Program-made: the position numbers and the translations under genes
NCBI RefSeq assembly: GCF_015644665.1
Contig: NZ_JADOBQ010000002.1
Coordinates: 806,001 to 870,000, forward strand
Length of the DNA stretch: 64,000 bases
Direction: 5' to 3'
From: Roseobacter sp. MH60115
GTDB lineage: Bacteria; Pseudomonadota; Alphaproteobacteria; Rhodobacterales; Rhodobacteraceae
The notes under the pieces: model-generated
What the model saw: only the letters and a program-made list of their open reading frames with translations
What the model was told of the DNA's origin: nothing
Databases searched by the model: none
In this document: positions 1 to 7,656 of the stretch, one piece after another
How positions within the stretch are numbered: position 1 is the stretch's first letter
Layout of the letters: the number at the start of each line of letters is the position of its first letter

Positions 1-63
1 GACCGCGTCCGATTGCGCCGCGGTGTCGGTGATCGATTTGATAAAGCGTATGTTTGTTTTCAT
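1..63 (-). CDS. Start of an unidentified protein, cut by window edge
   Basis: Only the first 21 codons are visible (MKTNIRFIKSITDT and onward); the gene runs off the left edge. The start is supported by an AGGA ribosome-binding site about 6 bases upstream (in the reverse complement of 64-76). The N-terminus is basic with no signal peptide or lipobox. I recall small Rhodobacterales proteins of unknown function with similar N-termini, but that is too weak for a functional call. It lies downstream of and on the same strand as pgeF, separated by about 295 bases (64-358) in which I see no gene. Confidence 0.5.
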   Translation of the reverse strand, partial: MKTNIRFIKSITDTAAQSDAV

Positions 64-358
64 GGTTGTTCCTGCTCGATTTGGGTCTGAAGGCTTGCCC
101 TTGGTTAACCATGAAAGTGGCGGCTCATTCGGGCCGCATTAGGGCAATTTGAAAGATTTTCGCCAAGAATTCTTGCCTGAGTTCTGTCAAATGCGCAGGT
201 TTTGCCGCAATTCGCTGGGCCCCTTGTTTTTCGGACGGAAACGAGGTGTGATTTGCTTGAACTCGTACCTAATCCACGAGCCATGCCCGGATTGTTCACA
301 GATATTGCGGCATCCGCGTGGCAGGAGGTGCCAAGGTTTCGCCTCTATTCAAAAGCTC

Positions 359-1114
359 TCACAAGGCGATGGCGGCGATGAGGCGACCGTAGTCAGCTTC
401 CTTTGCATGCGTGGTGCGGCGATAGGAATAAAAGCGATCAGGGTCGGAGTAGGTGCAGTGTCGTGTCCATTCCGCATCGCCCACACCCGCCTTGCGCAGC
501 CGGTGCAACCCAAAGCCCGGCAGGTCAAAAAACATCCGGTCGTCGTGACCATTGGCAAAAAACCGGGCGTTGTCGGCATCTTCCGCCAGAAAGGTATCGA
601 AAAACTCGGGCCCGACCTCATAGGCGCGCTGCGATATAGAGGGCCCGATGGCCGCGTGGATGGCGCCGCGGTCTGCGCCGAGATCGCACATCGCATCCAC
701 AGTGGCCTCCAGCACACCGTCCAATGCTCCGCGCCATCCTGCATGCGCAGCACCGATGACCCCGGCGGTTGCATCGGCAAAAAGCACCGGTTGGCAATCC
801 GCCGTCAGCACCGAGAGAGCCAGGCCCGGTTTGTCGGTCACCAGCGCATCGGCACGCGGCTTGTCCCGGAAAGGACCGTCAACCGTCACCGCGTCGGCGG
901 AATGCACCTGATGCACGCTGACCAGATTTTCATGCGCCACGCCCATGGCATCCGCCACGCGGGCCCGGTTGATGGCGACGATTTCCGATTGGTCCGAGCT
1001 GCCCTGACCGCAGTTCAACCCGGCGAAAACGCCGGAGGACGCGCCACCCCGCCGTGTGAAAAACCCGTGACGCACGGGGGCAAGGCTGTCTGAAGTCAAT
1101 ATTTCGAGCGTCAT
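359..1114 (-). CDS. pgeF: Peptidoglycan editing factor PgeF (YfiH/DUF152)
   Basis: This 251-residue cytoplasmic protein belongs to the multicopper-oxidase-like YfiH family. The family is known to remove wrongly incorporated amino acids from peptidoglycan precursors, and has also been called polyphenol oxidase and purine nucleoside phosphorylase. The metal and active-site residues fall at H71 (HQVHS), C107 (TADCQPV) and H124 (AAHAGWRG), with this start codon. The start at 1114 overlaps the stop of the upstream methyltransferase gene as ATGA, so the two are probably translationally coupled. A longer reading frame exists upstream but would run into the neighbour. It is the last gene of the lgt-midA-pgeF operon. 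Confident for the family, less so for the physiological substrate. Confidence 0.92.
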   Translation of the reverse strand: MTLEILTSDSLAPVRHGFFTRRGGASSGVFAGLNCGQGSSDQSEIVAINRARVADAMGVAHENLVSVHQVHSADAVTVDGPFRDKPRADALVTDKPGLALSVLTADCQPVLFADATAGVIGAAHAGWRGALDGVLEATVDAMCDLGADRGAIHAAIGPSISQRAYEVGPEFFDTFLAEDADNARFFANGHDDRMFFDLPGFGLHRLRKAGVGDAEWTRHCTYSDPDRFYSYRRTTHAKEADYGRLIAAIAL

Positions 1115-2169
1115 TGATCCAACCCCGGCGGCGGACTGCACCCGGCTGGAAACAGACCCATCACCTTGAACAGGTTTCCCATTTCGTCGGGGTGCGTCAA
1201 GCGCCGATGTGCCGCGATGTGTGCTTCAAGCGCTGATCCGCGAAGCCCGGTGGCGAGCGATTGTGCACGTTGGGTGATCCCGAGCCTTTCGAGGAAAACG
1301 CCCTGGGGTGTCAGGCGGGTGATTTCACAGGGTGCCGCTGTGGCCAGCGCTTCGAAATCCACATGCGCGGTCAGATCGGCTGTGCCCGGATCGACAAGTG
1401 GATCCACCGGCTGATGATCCTTGAGCGCCTGAAACGTGTCTCCAAGGCTGCGCCAGTCGCCGTAGTCAATGATCAGCCCAATCCCGCCGTGGCGGGCAAT
1501 CCTGCCCCCGATGGCATCCATGATGGGGCCAACCGCCGGGGCATACTCAACCATGTCGCCGTCCCTTGTGTCTTGCAGGCGATCTTTCAGAGCGGGTTGC
1601 GGCAGTGCGGGTCCTTGCCCCAGCACCAGATCCTCTCCCGACAGGCCGATCTGGGTCTCCCGCCACCGCTGACCGGCCCGGATGAACTGCCTGATCGGCA
1701 GGGCGTCGAAAAACTCATTGGCAATCAGGAACAGCGGCTGGTCGGCCATCTCGTCCGCGCTTGCGACGTGGGTGATGTCGAAACCGGCCAATAGTTCCCG
1801 TTGTTGCCGCGCCAGCTGAGAGGAGGCTTCCACCAGTGTCACGGTGGCCGCCTCGTGAAACGCCGGAACCCCGCGCGTGGCCCGCAGGACATCCGCCATC
1901 AATGTGCCGCGTCCGGGGCCGAGTTCTGCCAGGGTAAAGGGTTTGGGTGCGCCCTGATCCATCCACGCCTGGGCGAGGCACAACCCGACCAGCTCGCCAA
2001 ACATCTGGCTGATCTCAGGGGCGGTGATGAAATCGCCGGCTGCCCCAAAGGGAACGCGTGTTGTGTAGTATCCGTGTTCCGGGTGCAGCAGGCATTCGGC
2101 CATGTAGTCAGCGAGCGAGATTGGCCCGTTTTGCGCAACGCGTGCACGGATCAGGGCACGCAGACTCAT
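1111..2169 (-). CDS. Class I SAM-dependent methyltransferase, MidA/NDUFAF7 family
   Basis: This 352-residue protein is of the COG1565 family. Eukaryotic members (NDUFAF7/MidA) symmetrically dimethylate an arginine of a complex I subunit during assembly; bacterial members are usually assumed to act similarly. The glycine-rich SAM site is [11 protein letters not shown] at about residues 75-85. The family-specific motif [13 protein letters not shown] (near residue 135) is intact. The start at 2169 ([11 protein letters not shown]) overlaps the lgt stop as ATGA, and the stop overlaps the pgeF start the same way. Three genes with four-base overlaps indicate one transcript from the lgt promoter. Confidence 0.88.
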   Translation of the reverse strand: MSLRALIRARVAQNGPISLADYMAECLLHPEHGYYTTRVPFGAAGDFITAPEISQMFGELVGLCLAQAWMDQGAPKPFTLAELGPGRGTLMADVLRATRGVPAFHEAATVTLVEASSQLARQQRELLAGFDITHVASADEMADQPLFLIANEFFDALPIRQFIRAGQRWRETQIGLSGEDLVLGQGPALPQPALKDRLQDTRDGDMVEYAPAVGPIMDAIGGRIARHGGIGLIIDYGDWRSLGDTFQALKDHQPVDPLVDPGTADLTAHVDFEALATAAPCEITRLTPQGVFLERLGITQRAQSLATGLRGSALEAHIAAHRRLTHPDEMGNLFKVMGLFPAGCSPPPGLDQ

Positions 2170-3050
2170 GCAGCGCGGCGCGCTCGTGCGGCAAGCCAGA
2201 GCCCCAGGGCAATCATCGGCAGCGACAGGATCTGTCCCATCGTCAGACCCCACCCCCCGATGTGCCAGGCCAGACCCAGCGGATTTCCGTCAGAGATGAA
2301 CTGCGCATCCGGTTGGCGGACGAATTCAACCAGAAAACGCGCCAGACCATAGCCCGCGAAAAAGACACCTGCCACAAGGCCCGGGGTTTTCAACGCGCCA
2401 GATCGCCAGACCAACCAGATCAGGACCGCCCCCAGCAGCAGGCCCTCAAGCCCCGCTTCGTAGAGCTGTGACGGGTGTCGCGCGCAAATGCCGATGACAT
2501 CGGGGCAGTTTTGCGCCGCCTCGGTCGGAAAGGCTACGCCCCAGGGCAGGTCGGTCGGTCGGCCCCAAAGCTCGGCGTTGATGAAATTTGCCAGACGCCC
2601 GAGCAAAAGACCGGGCGGCACCCCCAGCGCCATGATGTCTGCCGCGCTGAGCCGCGCGATACTGTGCCGCCACGTGTAGATGAGCCCTGCGACGATGACC
2701 CCCAGCAGCCCGCCGTGAAACGCCATGCCGCCCTGCCAGACGGCGAGAATTTCGGCGGGGTGCTGCAGATAGTAGGTGGGCTGGTAGAATGCGACGTAGC
2801 CAAGCCGCCCGCCGAGGATAACGCCGATGATCACCCAGGTGAGCAGGTCTTCGATCTGCGCCTTGGTCATGACCGGCGTCTCATGGCGCCAGAGCCGCGG
2901 TGTCTGTACGGCGCGCACTACCAGCTGCCAGCCGAGCAGGATACCGACGATATAGGCCAGCGCATACCAGCGCAGTGCAAATTCAAAGCCGAAAACGGAG
3001 ATCGAAAAGATCTCGGGCGAGATGTCGGGGAAAGGCAGCATCGCAGGCAT
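2166..3050 (-). CDS. lgt: Prolipoprotein diacylglyceryl transferase Lgt
   Basis: This 294-residue multi-spanning inner-membrane enzyme transfers diacylglyceryl from phosphatidylglycerol to the lipobox cysteine of prolipoproteins, the first lipoprotein-maturation step. The catalytic-region motif [11 protein letters not shown] (essential His) and the Lgt signature [14 protein letters not shown] are both present, with several hydrophobic segments including a C-terminal one. The start at 3050 ([10 protein letters not shown]) is preceded by AGGAAAGG. An alternative start three codons on (3041) cannot be excluded. It heads the lgt-midA-pgeF operon, divergent from ubiK with about 94 bases between them. 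Substrates encoded in this window include the small lipoproteins at 8902-9189 and 28968-29237. Confidence 0.96.
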   Translation of the reverse strand: MPAMLPFPDISPEIFSISVFGFEFALRWYALAYIVGILLGWQLVVRAVQTPRLWRHETPVMTKAQIEDLLTWVIIGVILGGRLGYVAFYQPTYYLQHPAEILAVWQGGMAFHGGLLGVIVAGLIYTWRHSIARLSAADIMALGVPPGLLLGRLANFINAELWGRPTDLPWGVAFPTEAAQNCPDVIGICARHPSQLYEAGLEGLLLGAVLIWLVWRSGALKTPGLVAGVFFAGYGLARFLVEFVRQPDAQFISDGNPLGLAWHIGGWGLTMGQILSLPMIALGLWLAARARRAA

Positions 3051-3088
3051 GGCGCATCCTTTCCTTGGGCGGGCAGGAGAAGTCAACC

Positions 3089-3119
3089 TTGCAGGTTGCC
3101 CTCTTTGGCACCATATACT
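3089..3119 (+). promoter_or_regulatory. Candidate sigma-70 promoter for ubiK
   Basis: TATACT at 3114-3119 is a one-mismatch -10 box. TTGCAG at 3089-3094 is a candidate -35 with a rather long 19-base spacer. It lies 26 bases before the ubiK start codon, between divergent lgt and ubiK. Confidence 0.4.
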
Positions 3120-3144
3120 CATTGTGAACAGCCGGAGGCGACAG

Positions 3145-3387
3145 ATGCAAACGCGCAACAAGATTTTCGACGATATCTCGCAACTGATGACCAACGCGAT
3201 GGGCGTGGCCCAGGGTGCGCGCGATGAAGCCGAGACCGCGATGAAAGGCATGATGGACCGATGGCTGGCCGATCGTGATTTCGTCACCCGTGAAGAATTC
3301 GATGCGGTCCGTGCCATGGCGCAAAAAGCGCGGGAAGAGAACGAAGCGCTCAAGGCGCGGCTGGACGCGCTTGAGTCGAAAGACTGA
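3145..3387 (+). CDS. ubiK: Ubiquinone biosynthesis accessory factor UbiK (YqiC, BMFP family)
   Basis: This 80-residue protein is of the membrane-fusogenic, coiled-coil YqiC family. UbiK is known to bind UbiJ and assist the soluble ubiquinone biosynthesis complex under aerobic growth. The sequence has an N-terminal amphipathic region ([15 protein letters not shown]), a middle linker and a C-terminal heptad-rich segment ([16 protein letters not shown]) typical of the family. The start at 3145 has GGAGG at 3134-3138. A longer in-frame reading reaches back to 3022 but overlaps the divergent lgt and lacks a ribosome-binding site. A terminator follows directly. Confidence 0.85.
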   Translation: MQTRNKIFDDISQLMTNAMGVAQGARDEAETAMKGMMDRWLADRDFVTREEFDAVRAMAQKAREENEALKARLDALESKD

Positions 3388-3410
3388 TATCCTGAATTCC
3401 CCTGATTTTC

Positions 3411-3444
3411 GGGCGCGCAACGTCGATTGCGCGCTCGTTTTTTA
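3411..3444 (+). terminator. Rho-independent terminator after ubiK
   Basis: Arms GGGCGCGCAA (3411-3420) and TTGCGCGCTC (3427-3436) pair over ten positions with one G-T wobble around a six-base loop. A six-T run follows at 3438-3443. It is 24 bases after the ubiK stop and insulates it from the regulatory region ahead of ybjN. Confidence 0.85.
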
Positions 3445-3538
3445 TTAACATCTGGTTAATCACGATCACCAATCGTTACGATTGGTGACATTTTGCGGCG
3501 TATCTCCTCTCATCCACAACTTATTGCGGTTACCCACA
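3445..3538. promoter_or_regulatory. Regulatory cluster: CtrA-type box, perfect palindrome, two DnaA-like boxes
   Basis: Four motifs lie in 94 AT-rich bases between the ubiK terminator and the ybjN leader. TTAA-N7-TTAA at 3445-3459 fits the alphaproteobacterial CtrA full site exactly. A perfect inverted repeat with ten-base arms and a three-base loop spans 3466-3488 (arm TCACCAATCG) and has no T-run, so it is an operator rather than a terminator. TCATCCACA (3510-3518) and TTACCCACA (3530-3538) each differ by one base from the DnaA box TTATCCACA, on the same strand and 20 bases apart. The motifs are seen directly; binding is inferred. The simplest reading is cell-cycle control of ybjN. Confidence 0.5.
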
Positions 3539-3591
3539 AGAATAGGGGTTGCCAGAGCGCACTTCACGCCGCACCATATCTGGTATGGACA

Positions 3592-3662
3592 CGGGGGCTC
3601 GCCCCGGTCTGTAGAGCAGGCACCTAGTGTTGGGGGCCCTCCCGGGCCCTAAGCGCTAGCGC
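3592..3662 (+). other. GC-rich hairpin-forming leader ahead of ybjN
   Basis: Upstream of the ybjN start are three short self-complementary segments. CGGGG/CCCCG lies around 3592-3606. GGGCCC (3634-3639) pairs with GGGCCC (3644-3649) over a TCCC loop. GCGCTAGCGC at 3653-3662 is a perfect palindrome. The ybjN ribosome-binding site (AGAGGTGG) begins just after, so this may be a structured 5' untranslated region. I do not recognise a known RNA family. Confidence 0.35.
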
Positions 3663-3681
3663 GATAAAAAGAGGTGGCACC

Positions 3682-4182
3682 ATGGCCCTGTCCGAGCAGT
3701 ATCTGGAAGACGACATTCACCCCATCGACATCGTTGAGCATCTTGCAGCCCACCACGAGTGGGATTTCGACCGTATTTCGGACGAACAGATCGCGATGGC
3801 CGTGGAAGGTCAGTGGCGCACCTACTCGCTGACGCTGGCATGGTCGGCCTTTGACGAAACGCTGCGCATGATCTGCACCTTTGACATGGACCCGCCCGAG
3901 GAAAAGCTGCCCGAGCTTTATGAGCTTTTGAACCATGTGAACGATCAATGCTGGGCCGGGGCTTTCACCTACTGGGCAGAACAAAAGCTGATGGTCTATC
4001 GCTACGGCCTTGTCCTGGCCGGAGGCCATGTGGCCAGCGCGGATCAGATCGACACGATGATCGGCGCGGCCGTCATGAGTGCAGAGCGCTACTACCCCGC
4101 GATGCAGCTGATGGCCTGGGGCAACCAGACCCCGACACAGGCGCTGCAGGTGGCCATTGCAGAGGCTTACGGTCGCGCGTAA
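3682..4182 (+). CDS. YbjN domain-containing protein
   Basis: This 166-residue acidic cytoplasmic protein is of the YbjN family, which shares a type III secretion chaperone-like fold. E. coli YbjN affects motility, stress responses and multicopy suppression, but no biochemical activity is established. The family pattern is clear: HPIDIVEHLAAHHEWDFDR at the N-terminus, a central WSAFDETLRMICTFDMDPP, and the FTYWAEQKLMVYRYGLVL segment. The start at 3682 has AGAGGTGG eight bases upstream. It stands alone behind an unusually elaborate upstream region (3445-3662), suggesting independent and possibly cell-cycle-linked control. Confidence 0.88.
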   Translation: MALSEQYLEDDIHPIDIVEHLAAHHEWDFDRISDEQIAMAVEGQWRTYSLTLAWSAFDETLRMICTFDMDPPEEKLPELYELLNHVNDQCWAGAFTYWAEQKLMVYRYGLVLAGGHVASADQIDTMIGAAVMSAERYYPAMQLMAWGNQTPTQALQVAIAEAYGRA

Positions 4183-4221
4183 ACCTACGCCCCTGAGATC
4201 AATCGTTTCGGGGGCATTCAC

Positions 4222-5037
4222 ATGCAAGACAGTCGCATCGCACGCCACGGGCTGGTTCTGCTGGGCTGCGGCAAGATGGGATCGGCAATGCTGGCCGGAT
4301 GGCTGGCAAAGGGGCTGCCGCCTAGCGCTGTCTGGGTCGTTGATCCGCATCCCTCCGACTGGCTGCGCACCACGGGGGTGCACCTGAACGGGGACCTGCC
4401 CGAAACACCGGCAATTGTGCTGGTGGCCGTCAAACCGCAGATGATGGCCGATGCGTTGCCCACGCTGGCGGCCATGGGCAACGGCGAAACCGTTTTTGTC
4501 AGCGTGGCCGCCGGAATAACCATCGCACGTTTCGAAGAGATACTCGGGGACCGGACCCCGATTATTCGGGCCATGCCGAACACGCCCTCCGCGATCTCGC
4601 AGGGAATCACCGCCATTGTCGGCAATGCTCACGCGAGCGCCGACGCGCTGGACGAAGCGGAAACCTTGCTCAAGGCGGTTGGTGAGGTGGTCCGGCTGTC
4701 GGCGGAGGTGCAGATCGACGCGGTCACCGGGGTCAGCGGGTCGGGGCCGGCCTACGTGTTCCATATGATCGAAACCATGGCCGCCGCCGGGGCGGAGCAG
4801 GGCCTGCCTGCCGATCTGGCCCTGCAACTTGCCAAGGCCACCGTGGCGGGGGCCGGGGCGCTGGCCTGTGCGGCAGAGGAAGACCCGAGCCAGCTGCGCA
4901 TCAATGTGACCTCGCCCAATGGCACGACCCAGGCCGCGCTGGAGGTTCTCATGGATGAAACACACGGCTTTCCCGCTTTGCTCAGCCGCGCGGTGAAGGC
5001 GGCCACAGACAGATCGCGGGAGTTGGCCAATGGATAA
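4222..5037 (+). CDS. proC: Pyrroline-5-carboxylate reductase
   Basis: This 271-residue enzyme catalyses the last step of proline synthesis, reducing 1-pyrroline-5-carboxylate with NAD(P)H. The N-terminal Rossmann motif is LLGCGKMGSAML (about residues 13-24). MPNTPSAISQG is the conserved P5C-reductase stretch, VSGSGPAYVF begins the helical dimerisation domain, and VTSPNGTTQAAL is the C-terminal signature. Length fits the family. It follows ybjN by 39 bases and its last codons overlap the start of the next gene by eight bases, so proC, the CsaA-like gene and the dehydrogenase form an operon. Confidence 0.95.
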   Translation: MQDSRIARHGLVLLGCGKMGSAMLAGWLAKGLPPSAVWVVDPHPSDWLRTTGVHLNGDLPETPAIVLVAVKPQMMADALPTLAAMGNGETVFVSVAAGITIARFEEILGDRTPIIRAMPNTPSAISQGITAIVGNAHASADALDEAETLLKAVGEVVRLSAEVQIDAVTGVSGSGPAYVFHMIETMAAAGAEQGLPADLALQLAKATVAGAGALACAAEEDPSQLRINVTSPNGTTQAALEVLMDETHGFPALLSRAVKAATDRSRELANG

Positions 5038-5368
5038 CATCAGTTTCGACGATTTTCTGAAGGTCGACATCCGCTGTGGCACGGTGCTGCGGGCCGAAGT
5101 TTTTCCTGAAGCGCGTAAACCGGCCATCAAGATGTGGATTGATTTCGGCGATGAGATCGGCGAGCGCAAAACCTCGGCACAGGTCACAGCGCATTACGAA
5201 CCCGAAGCACTGGTGGGCAAACAGGTGCTTGCCGTGGTGAATTTCCCACCCCGCCAGATTGGCCCCTTCATGTCCGAGGTTCTGGTGCTGGGGCTGCCCG
5301 ATGAGACCGGAGAGATCGTGCTGATCACGCCGGACAGTGAGGTGCCGCAGGGAGGGCGGATGCATTGA
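5030..5368 (+). CDS. csaA: tRNA-binding domain protein, CsaA-like
   Basis: This 112-residue protein consists of a single EMAP/tRNA-binding OB-fold domain, the length of CsaA. Bacillus CsaA was described as a secretion-related chaperone and its fold binds tRNA; the role in alphaproteobacteria is unproven. Visible family motifs are FLKVDIRCGTVLRAEVFPEARKP-type substrate strands (first half), the SAQVT segment and NFPPRQIGPFMSEVLVLG in the second half. It overlaps the proC end by eight bases and its TGA overlaps the TTG start of the next gene. Confidence 0.85.
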   Translation: MDNISFDDFLKVDIRCGTVLRAEVFPEARKPAIKMWIDFGDEIGERKTSAQVTAHYEPEALVGKQVLAVVNFPPRQIGPFMSEVLVLGLPDETGEIVLITPDSEVPQGGRMH

Positions 5369-6318
5369 CTAAAATATGGATGACACGGCCCCTGCCGGAA
5401 AAGGTGCAAGCCGCGGCTGAGGCGCTTTTCGATGTTACGGTCCGCCCGATGACCTCGCCCCTGACGGTGGAGGAAATGCGCACGGCGCTGAGCGAATATG
5501 ATGCAGTTGTTCCGACGCTGGGCGATCTCTTCTCGGAGGAGATTTTCAAGGCGCAGGACACTTGGCGCTGCCGGATTCTGGCGAACTTCGGGGTCGGCTA
5601 TAATCACATCGATGTCGCCGCCGCCAAAGCGGCCGGGATCACCGTGACCAACACGCCGGGGGCGGTGACGGATGCCACGGCGGATACGGCCATGACGCTC
5701 ATGTTGATGAGCGCGCGGCGCGCCGGAGAAGGCGAGCGCATGGTGCGCGCCGGGCAGTGGGACGGCTGGCACCCTACGCAGCTCTTGGGCATGCATCTGG
5801 GCGGCAAAACGGTGGGTATCGTCGGCATGGGGCGCATCGGGCAGGCGATTGCCCGGCGCTGCCATTTTGGGTTTGGCATGCAGGTGGCCTATCACAGCCG
5901 TTCGCCCAAGGATCTGGACTTCCCGGCTCTGCCGAAAGAGAGCCTGCTGGCCCTGGCCGCTTCCGCGGACGTGCTGGTGATTGCGGTGCCCGGTGGCGAT
6001 GAAACCCATCACCTGATCAACGCGGAAGTGCTGCAGGCCATGCAAAGCCACGCGCATCTGATCAACATCGCGCGCGGCAATGTGGTCGAGGAAAGCGCCC
6101 TGATCCAAGCGCTGCAGAACGGCCAGATCGGCGGCGCCGGGCTGGATGTCTACGAATTCGAGCCCGCGGTGCCCGATGCGTTGAAGCGGATTGAAAATGT
6201 GATTCTGCTGCCGCATATCGGGACGGCGGCGCTGGAAGTCCGCGAGGATATGGGGCTGATGACGGTGGCAAATCTCGAAGCGTTCTTTGCCGGGGAGACG
6301 CCGCCAAATCTGGTGTGA
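5365..6318 (+). CDS. D-2-hydroxyacid dehydrogenase (glyoxylate/hydroxypyruvate reductase type)
   Basis: This 317-residue NAD(P)-dependent enzyme reduces 2-oxoacids such as glyoxylate or hydroxypyruvate to D-2-hydroxyacids. Seen are the nucleotide motif VGIVGMGRIGQAIARR, the catalytic Arg in LINIARGNVVEE, the Glu in GLDVYEFEP, and the His in LLPHIGTAA. Translation appears to start at TTG 5365, preceded by GGGAGGG and overlapping the CsaA-like stop as TTGA. The next in-frame ATG is five codons later. The gene ends four bases from the convergent tdk stop. Substrate cannot be fixed from sequence alone. Confidence 0.88.
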   Translation: MTKIWMTRPLPEKVQAAAEALFDVTVRPMTSPLTVEEMRTALSEYDAVVPTLGDLFSEEIFKAQDTWRCRILANFGVGYNHIDVAAAKAAGITVTNTPGAVTDATADTAMTLMLMSARRAGEGERMVRAGQWDGWHPTQLLGMHLGGKTVGIVGMGRIGQAIARRCHFGFGMQVAYHSRSPKDLDFPALPKESLLALAASADVLVIAVPGGDETHHLINAEVLQAMQSHAHLINIARGNVVEESALIQALQNGQIGGAGLDVYEFEPAVPDALKRIENVILLPHIGTAALEVREDMGLMTVANLEAFFAGETPPNLV

Positions 6319-6322
6319 CGGC

Positions 6323-6904
6323 TCAGCTGTCACCCACAGCTTCGCGCCAATGCCTGCGGCAGAGCGAGACATAGGCTTCATTGCCACCGATCTGAACCTG
6401 CGCGCCATCCAGCAGCGCGCGGCCTTCACTGTCTTGTCGCACCACCATCGTGGCCTTCTTGCCGCAATGGCAGATGGTGCGCACTTCCCGCATCTCGTCA
6501 GCCAGCGCCAAGAGCGTGGCCGAACCGGGAAAGAGCTGCCCCCGAAAATCCACGCGCAGCCCAAAACACATGACCGGAACGTGCAGGTCGTCGACGGCCC
6601 TCGCCAGTTGCCAGACCTGCGCGGGCGTCAGAAACTGGGCTTCGTCCACGAACACACAGGCGATCGGTTCCTTCTCCTGACGGTCGGCGATGCGGGCAAA
6701 AAGATCGTCTTTTTCACCAAAAGTGTCGGCCTCTTCGCCGATCCCGATGCGCGATGCGATCCGCCCGTCACCGGCGCGATTGTCGAACTGCGCGGTCAGC
6801 AGATAGGGCACCATGCCGCGTTCACGGTAGTTGTGTGCCGCCTGGAGGAGTGCCGTCGATTTGCCGGCGTTCATGGTCGAATAGTGAAAGTAGAGCTTGG
6901 CCAT
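6323..6904 (-). CDS. tdk: Thymidine kinase
   Basis: This 193-residue type II thymidine kinase makes dTMP from thymidine and ATP in the salvage pathway. Seen are the P-loop STMNAGKST (residues 9-17), the catalytic-base region FVDEAQFL (E88), and two cysteine pairs (CHC near 143-145, CRRH near the C-terminus) that hold the structural zinc. Length is typical. Its upstream region (6905-7100) carries the structured segment described separately, which could be its leader. Functionally it complements deoA, cdd and upp elsewhere in the window. Confidence 0.95.
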   Translation of the reverse strand: MAKLYFHYSTMNAGKSTALLQAAHNYRERGMVPYLLTAQFDNRAGDGRIASRIGIGEEADTFGEKDDLFARIADRQEKEPIACVFVDEAQFLTPAQVWQLARAVDDLHVPVMCFGLRVDFRGQLFPGSATLLALADEMREVRTICHCGKKATMVVRQDSEGRALLDGAQVQIGGNEAYVSLCRRHWREAVGDS

Positions 6905-6945
6905 GGCCGCTTGATAGGATGCACAGGAAGGGGCTGCAAGCGGTA

Positions 6946-7095
6946 GGACCCATTGTCAGAGCCCTTGCGTGACTGCTGGCGCGCACGCCAACCTGCCGGT
7001 CCCAAAATCGGCAGAACGCAATAGGGCTCCTAACCGAAACCGGCGCTGGGATTGCCGGCCACTCACTAGACTCCCGAACAATGGGAGTGCTTTTA
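6946..7095. ncRNA. Candidate structured RNA with three-way junction and terminator-like hairpin
   Basis: The fold is readable directly. P1 pairs GAGCCC-TTGCGT (6959-6970) with ACGCAA-TA-GGGCTC (7016-7029), 12 pairs with a two-base bulge. It encloses P2, TGGCG/CGCCA (6977-6990, loop CGCA), and P3, CTGCCG/CGGCAG (6993-7014, ten-base loop). P4, CCGGC/GCCGG, lies at 7040-7058. A last hairpin, ACTCCC/GGGAGT (7070-7088), is followed on the plus strand by CTTTTA. GGACC at 6946-6950 can pair with GGTCC at the P3 stem-loop edge (6998-7002). It is either a small RNA or leader of the plus-strand HTH gene at 7189, or the leader of minus-strand tdk. I match it to no known family. Confidence 0.5.
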
Positions 7096-7188
7096 TAAAT
7101 GACATTTCCCTGACATCCGATTAATGGAAATGCCAAATCGGTTTTTCCCGCCAAGGAAAAGCGGCACGTTTTGTTGAGAAGGACGATT

Positions 7189-7653
7189 ATGACGGCGATC
7201 GGCAGGTATCTGAAAAAACACACCGAAGCGCTGGTGAAAGACGTGGGTGTTGAACAGGCCTGCAAACTGACCGGCAAGTCAAAGGCCACGCTGGGCCGGT
7301 ACTATTCCGACCATGATGAACACGCCGACCGGTTCATGCCTGTCGAGGCGGTGGCCCTGTTGGAGCAGGCGGCGAAGTATCCGCATGTCACCGGCGCGCT
7401 GGCCGAGCTGTCGGGCACCTCTTTGCAATACGACGAACGCCGCCCGAATGCCGAACGACCCGGCGGCGTGAATGCAGACGTGATCGCGCTGAGCCAGCGC
7501 TTTGCCATGCTGATGGGCGAGTATCAGCAATCCATGGAAGACGGAAAGATCACCGTGAACGAAGCCAAGCGGCTGTTGCGGGAAACCGGGCTACTGCAGC
7601 AGGTGCTGATCGATATGAAGCTGCATCTGGAAAATGATCACGGCGCCGTCTAA
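7189..7653 (+). CDS. Small HTH protein, CII/CP76-like
   Basis: This 154-residue soluble protein has an N-terminal helix-turn-helix-like segment (CKLTGKSKATLGRYYS, about residues 27-42). A region resembling phage CII/CP76 regulators follows (FMPVEAVALLEQAAKYPHVT), with a helical C-terminal third that may mediate oligomerisation. The start at 7189 is set by GAAGGA six bases upstream; an upstream alternative at 7171 lacks a ribosome-binding site. No other phage gene is nearby, so it is more likely a domesticated regulator than part of a prophage. It is preceded by the structured segment 6946-7095. The regulatory role is inferred. Confidence 0.6.
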   Translation: MTAIGRYLKKHTEALVKDVGVEQACKLTGKSKATLGRYYSDHDEHADRFMPVEAVALLEQAAKYPHVTGALAELSGTSLQYDERRPNAERPGGVNADVIALSQRFAMLMGEYQQSMEDGKITVNEAKRLLRETGLLQQVLIDMKLHLENDHGAV

Positions 7654-7656
7654 CGG

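Noticed and set aside
3445-3538. Chromosomal replication origin
   Set aside because: DnaA-like and CtrA motifs occur, but only two imperfect DnaA boxes are seen, no usual origin neighbours (hemE, parAB, gidA, dnaA) are present, and strand bias cannot be measured here.
6959-7029. tRNA, tmRNA, 6S or SRP RNA identity for the structured segment
   Set aside because: No anticodon/T-arm layout, no tmRNA tag reading frame, no SRP tetraloop core and no single long 6S-type hairpin could be found.
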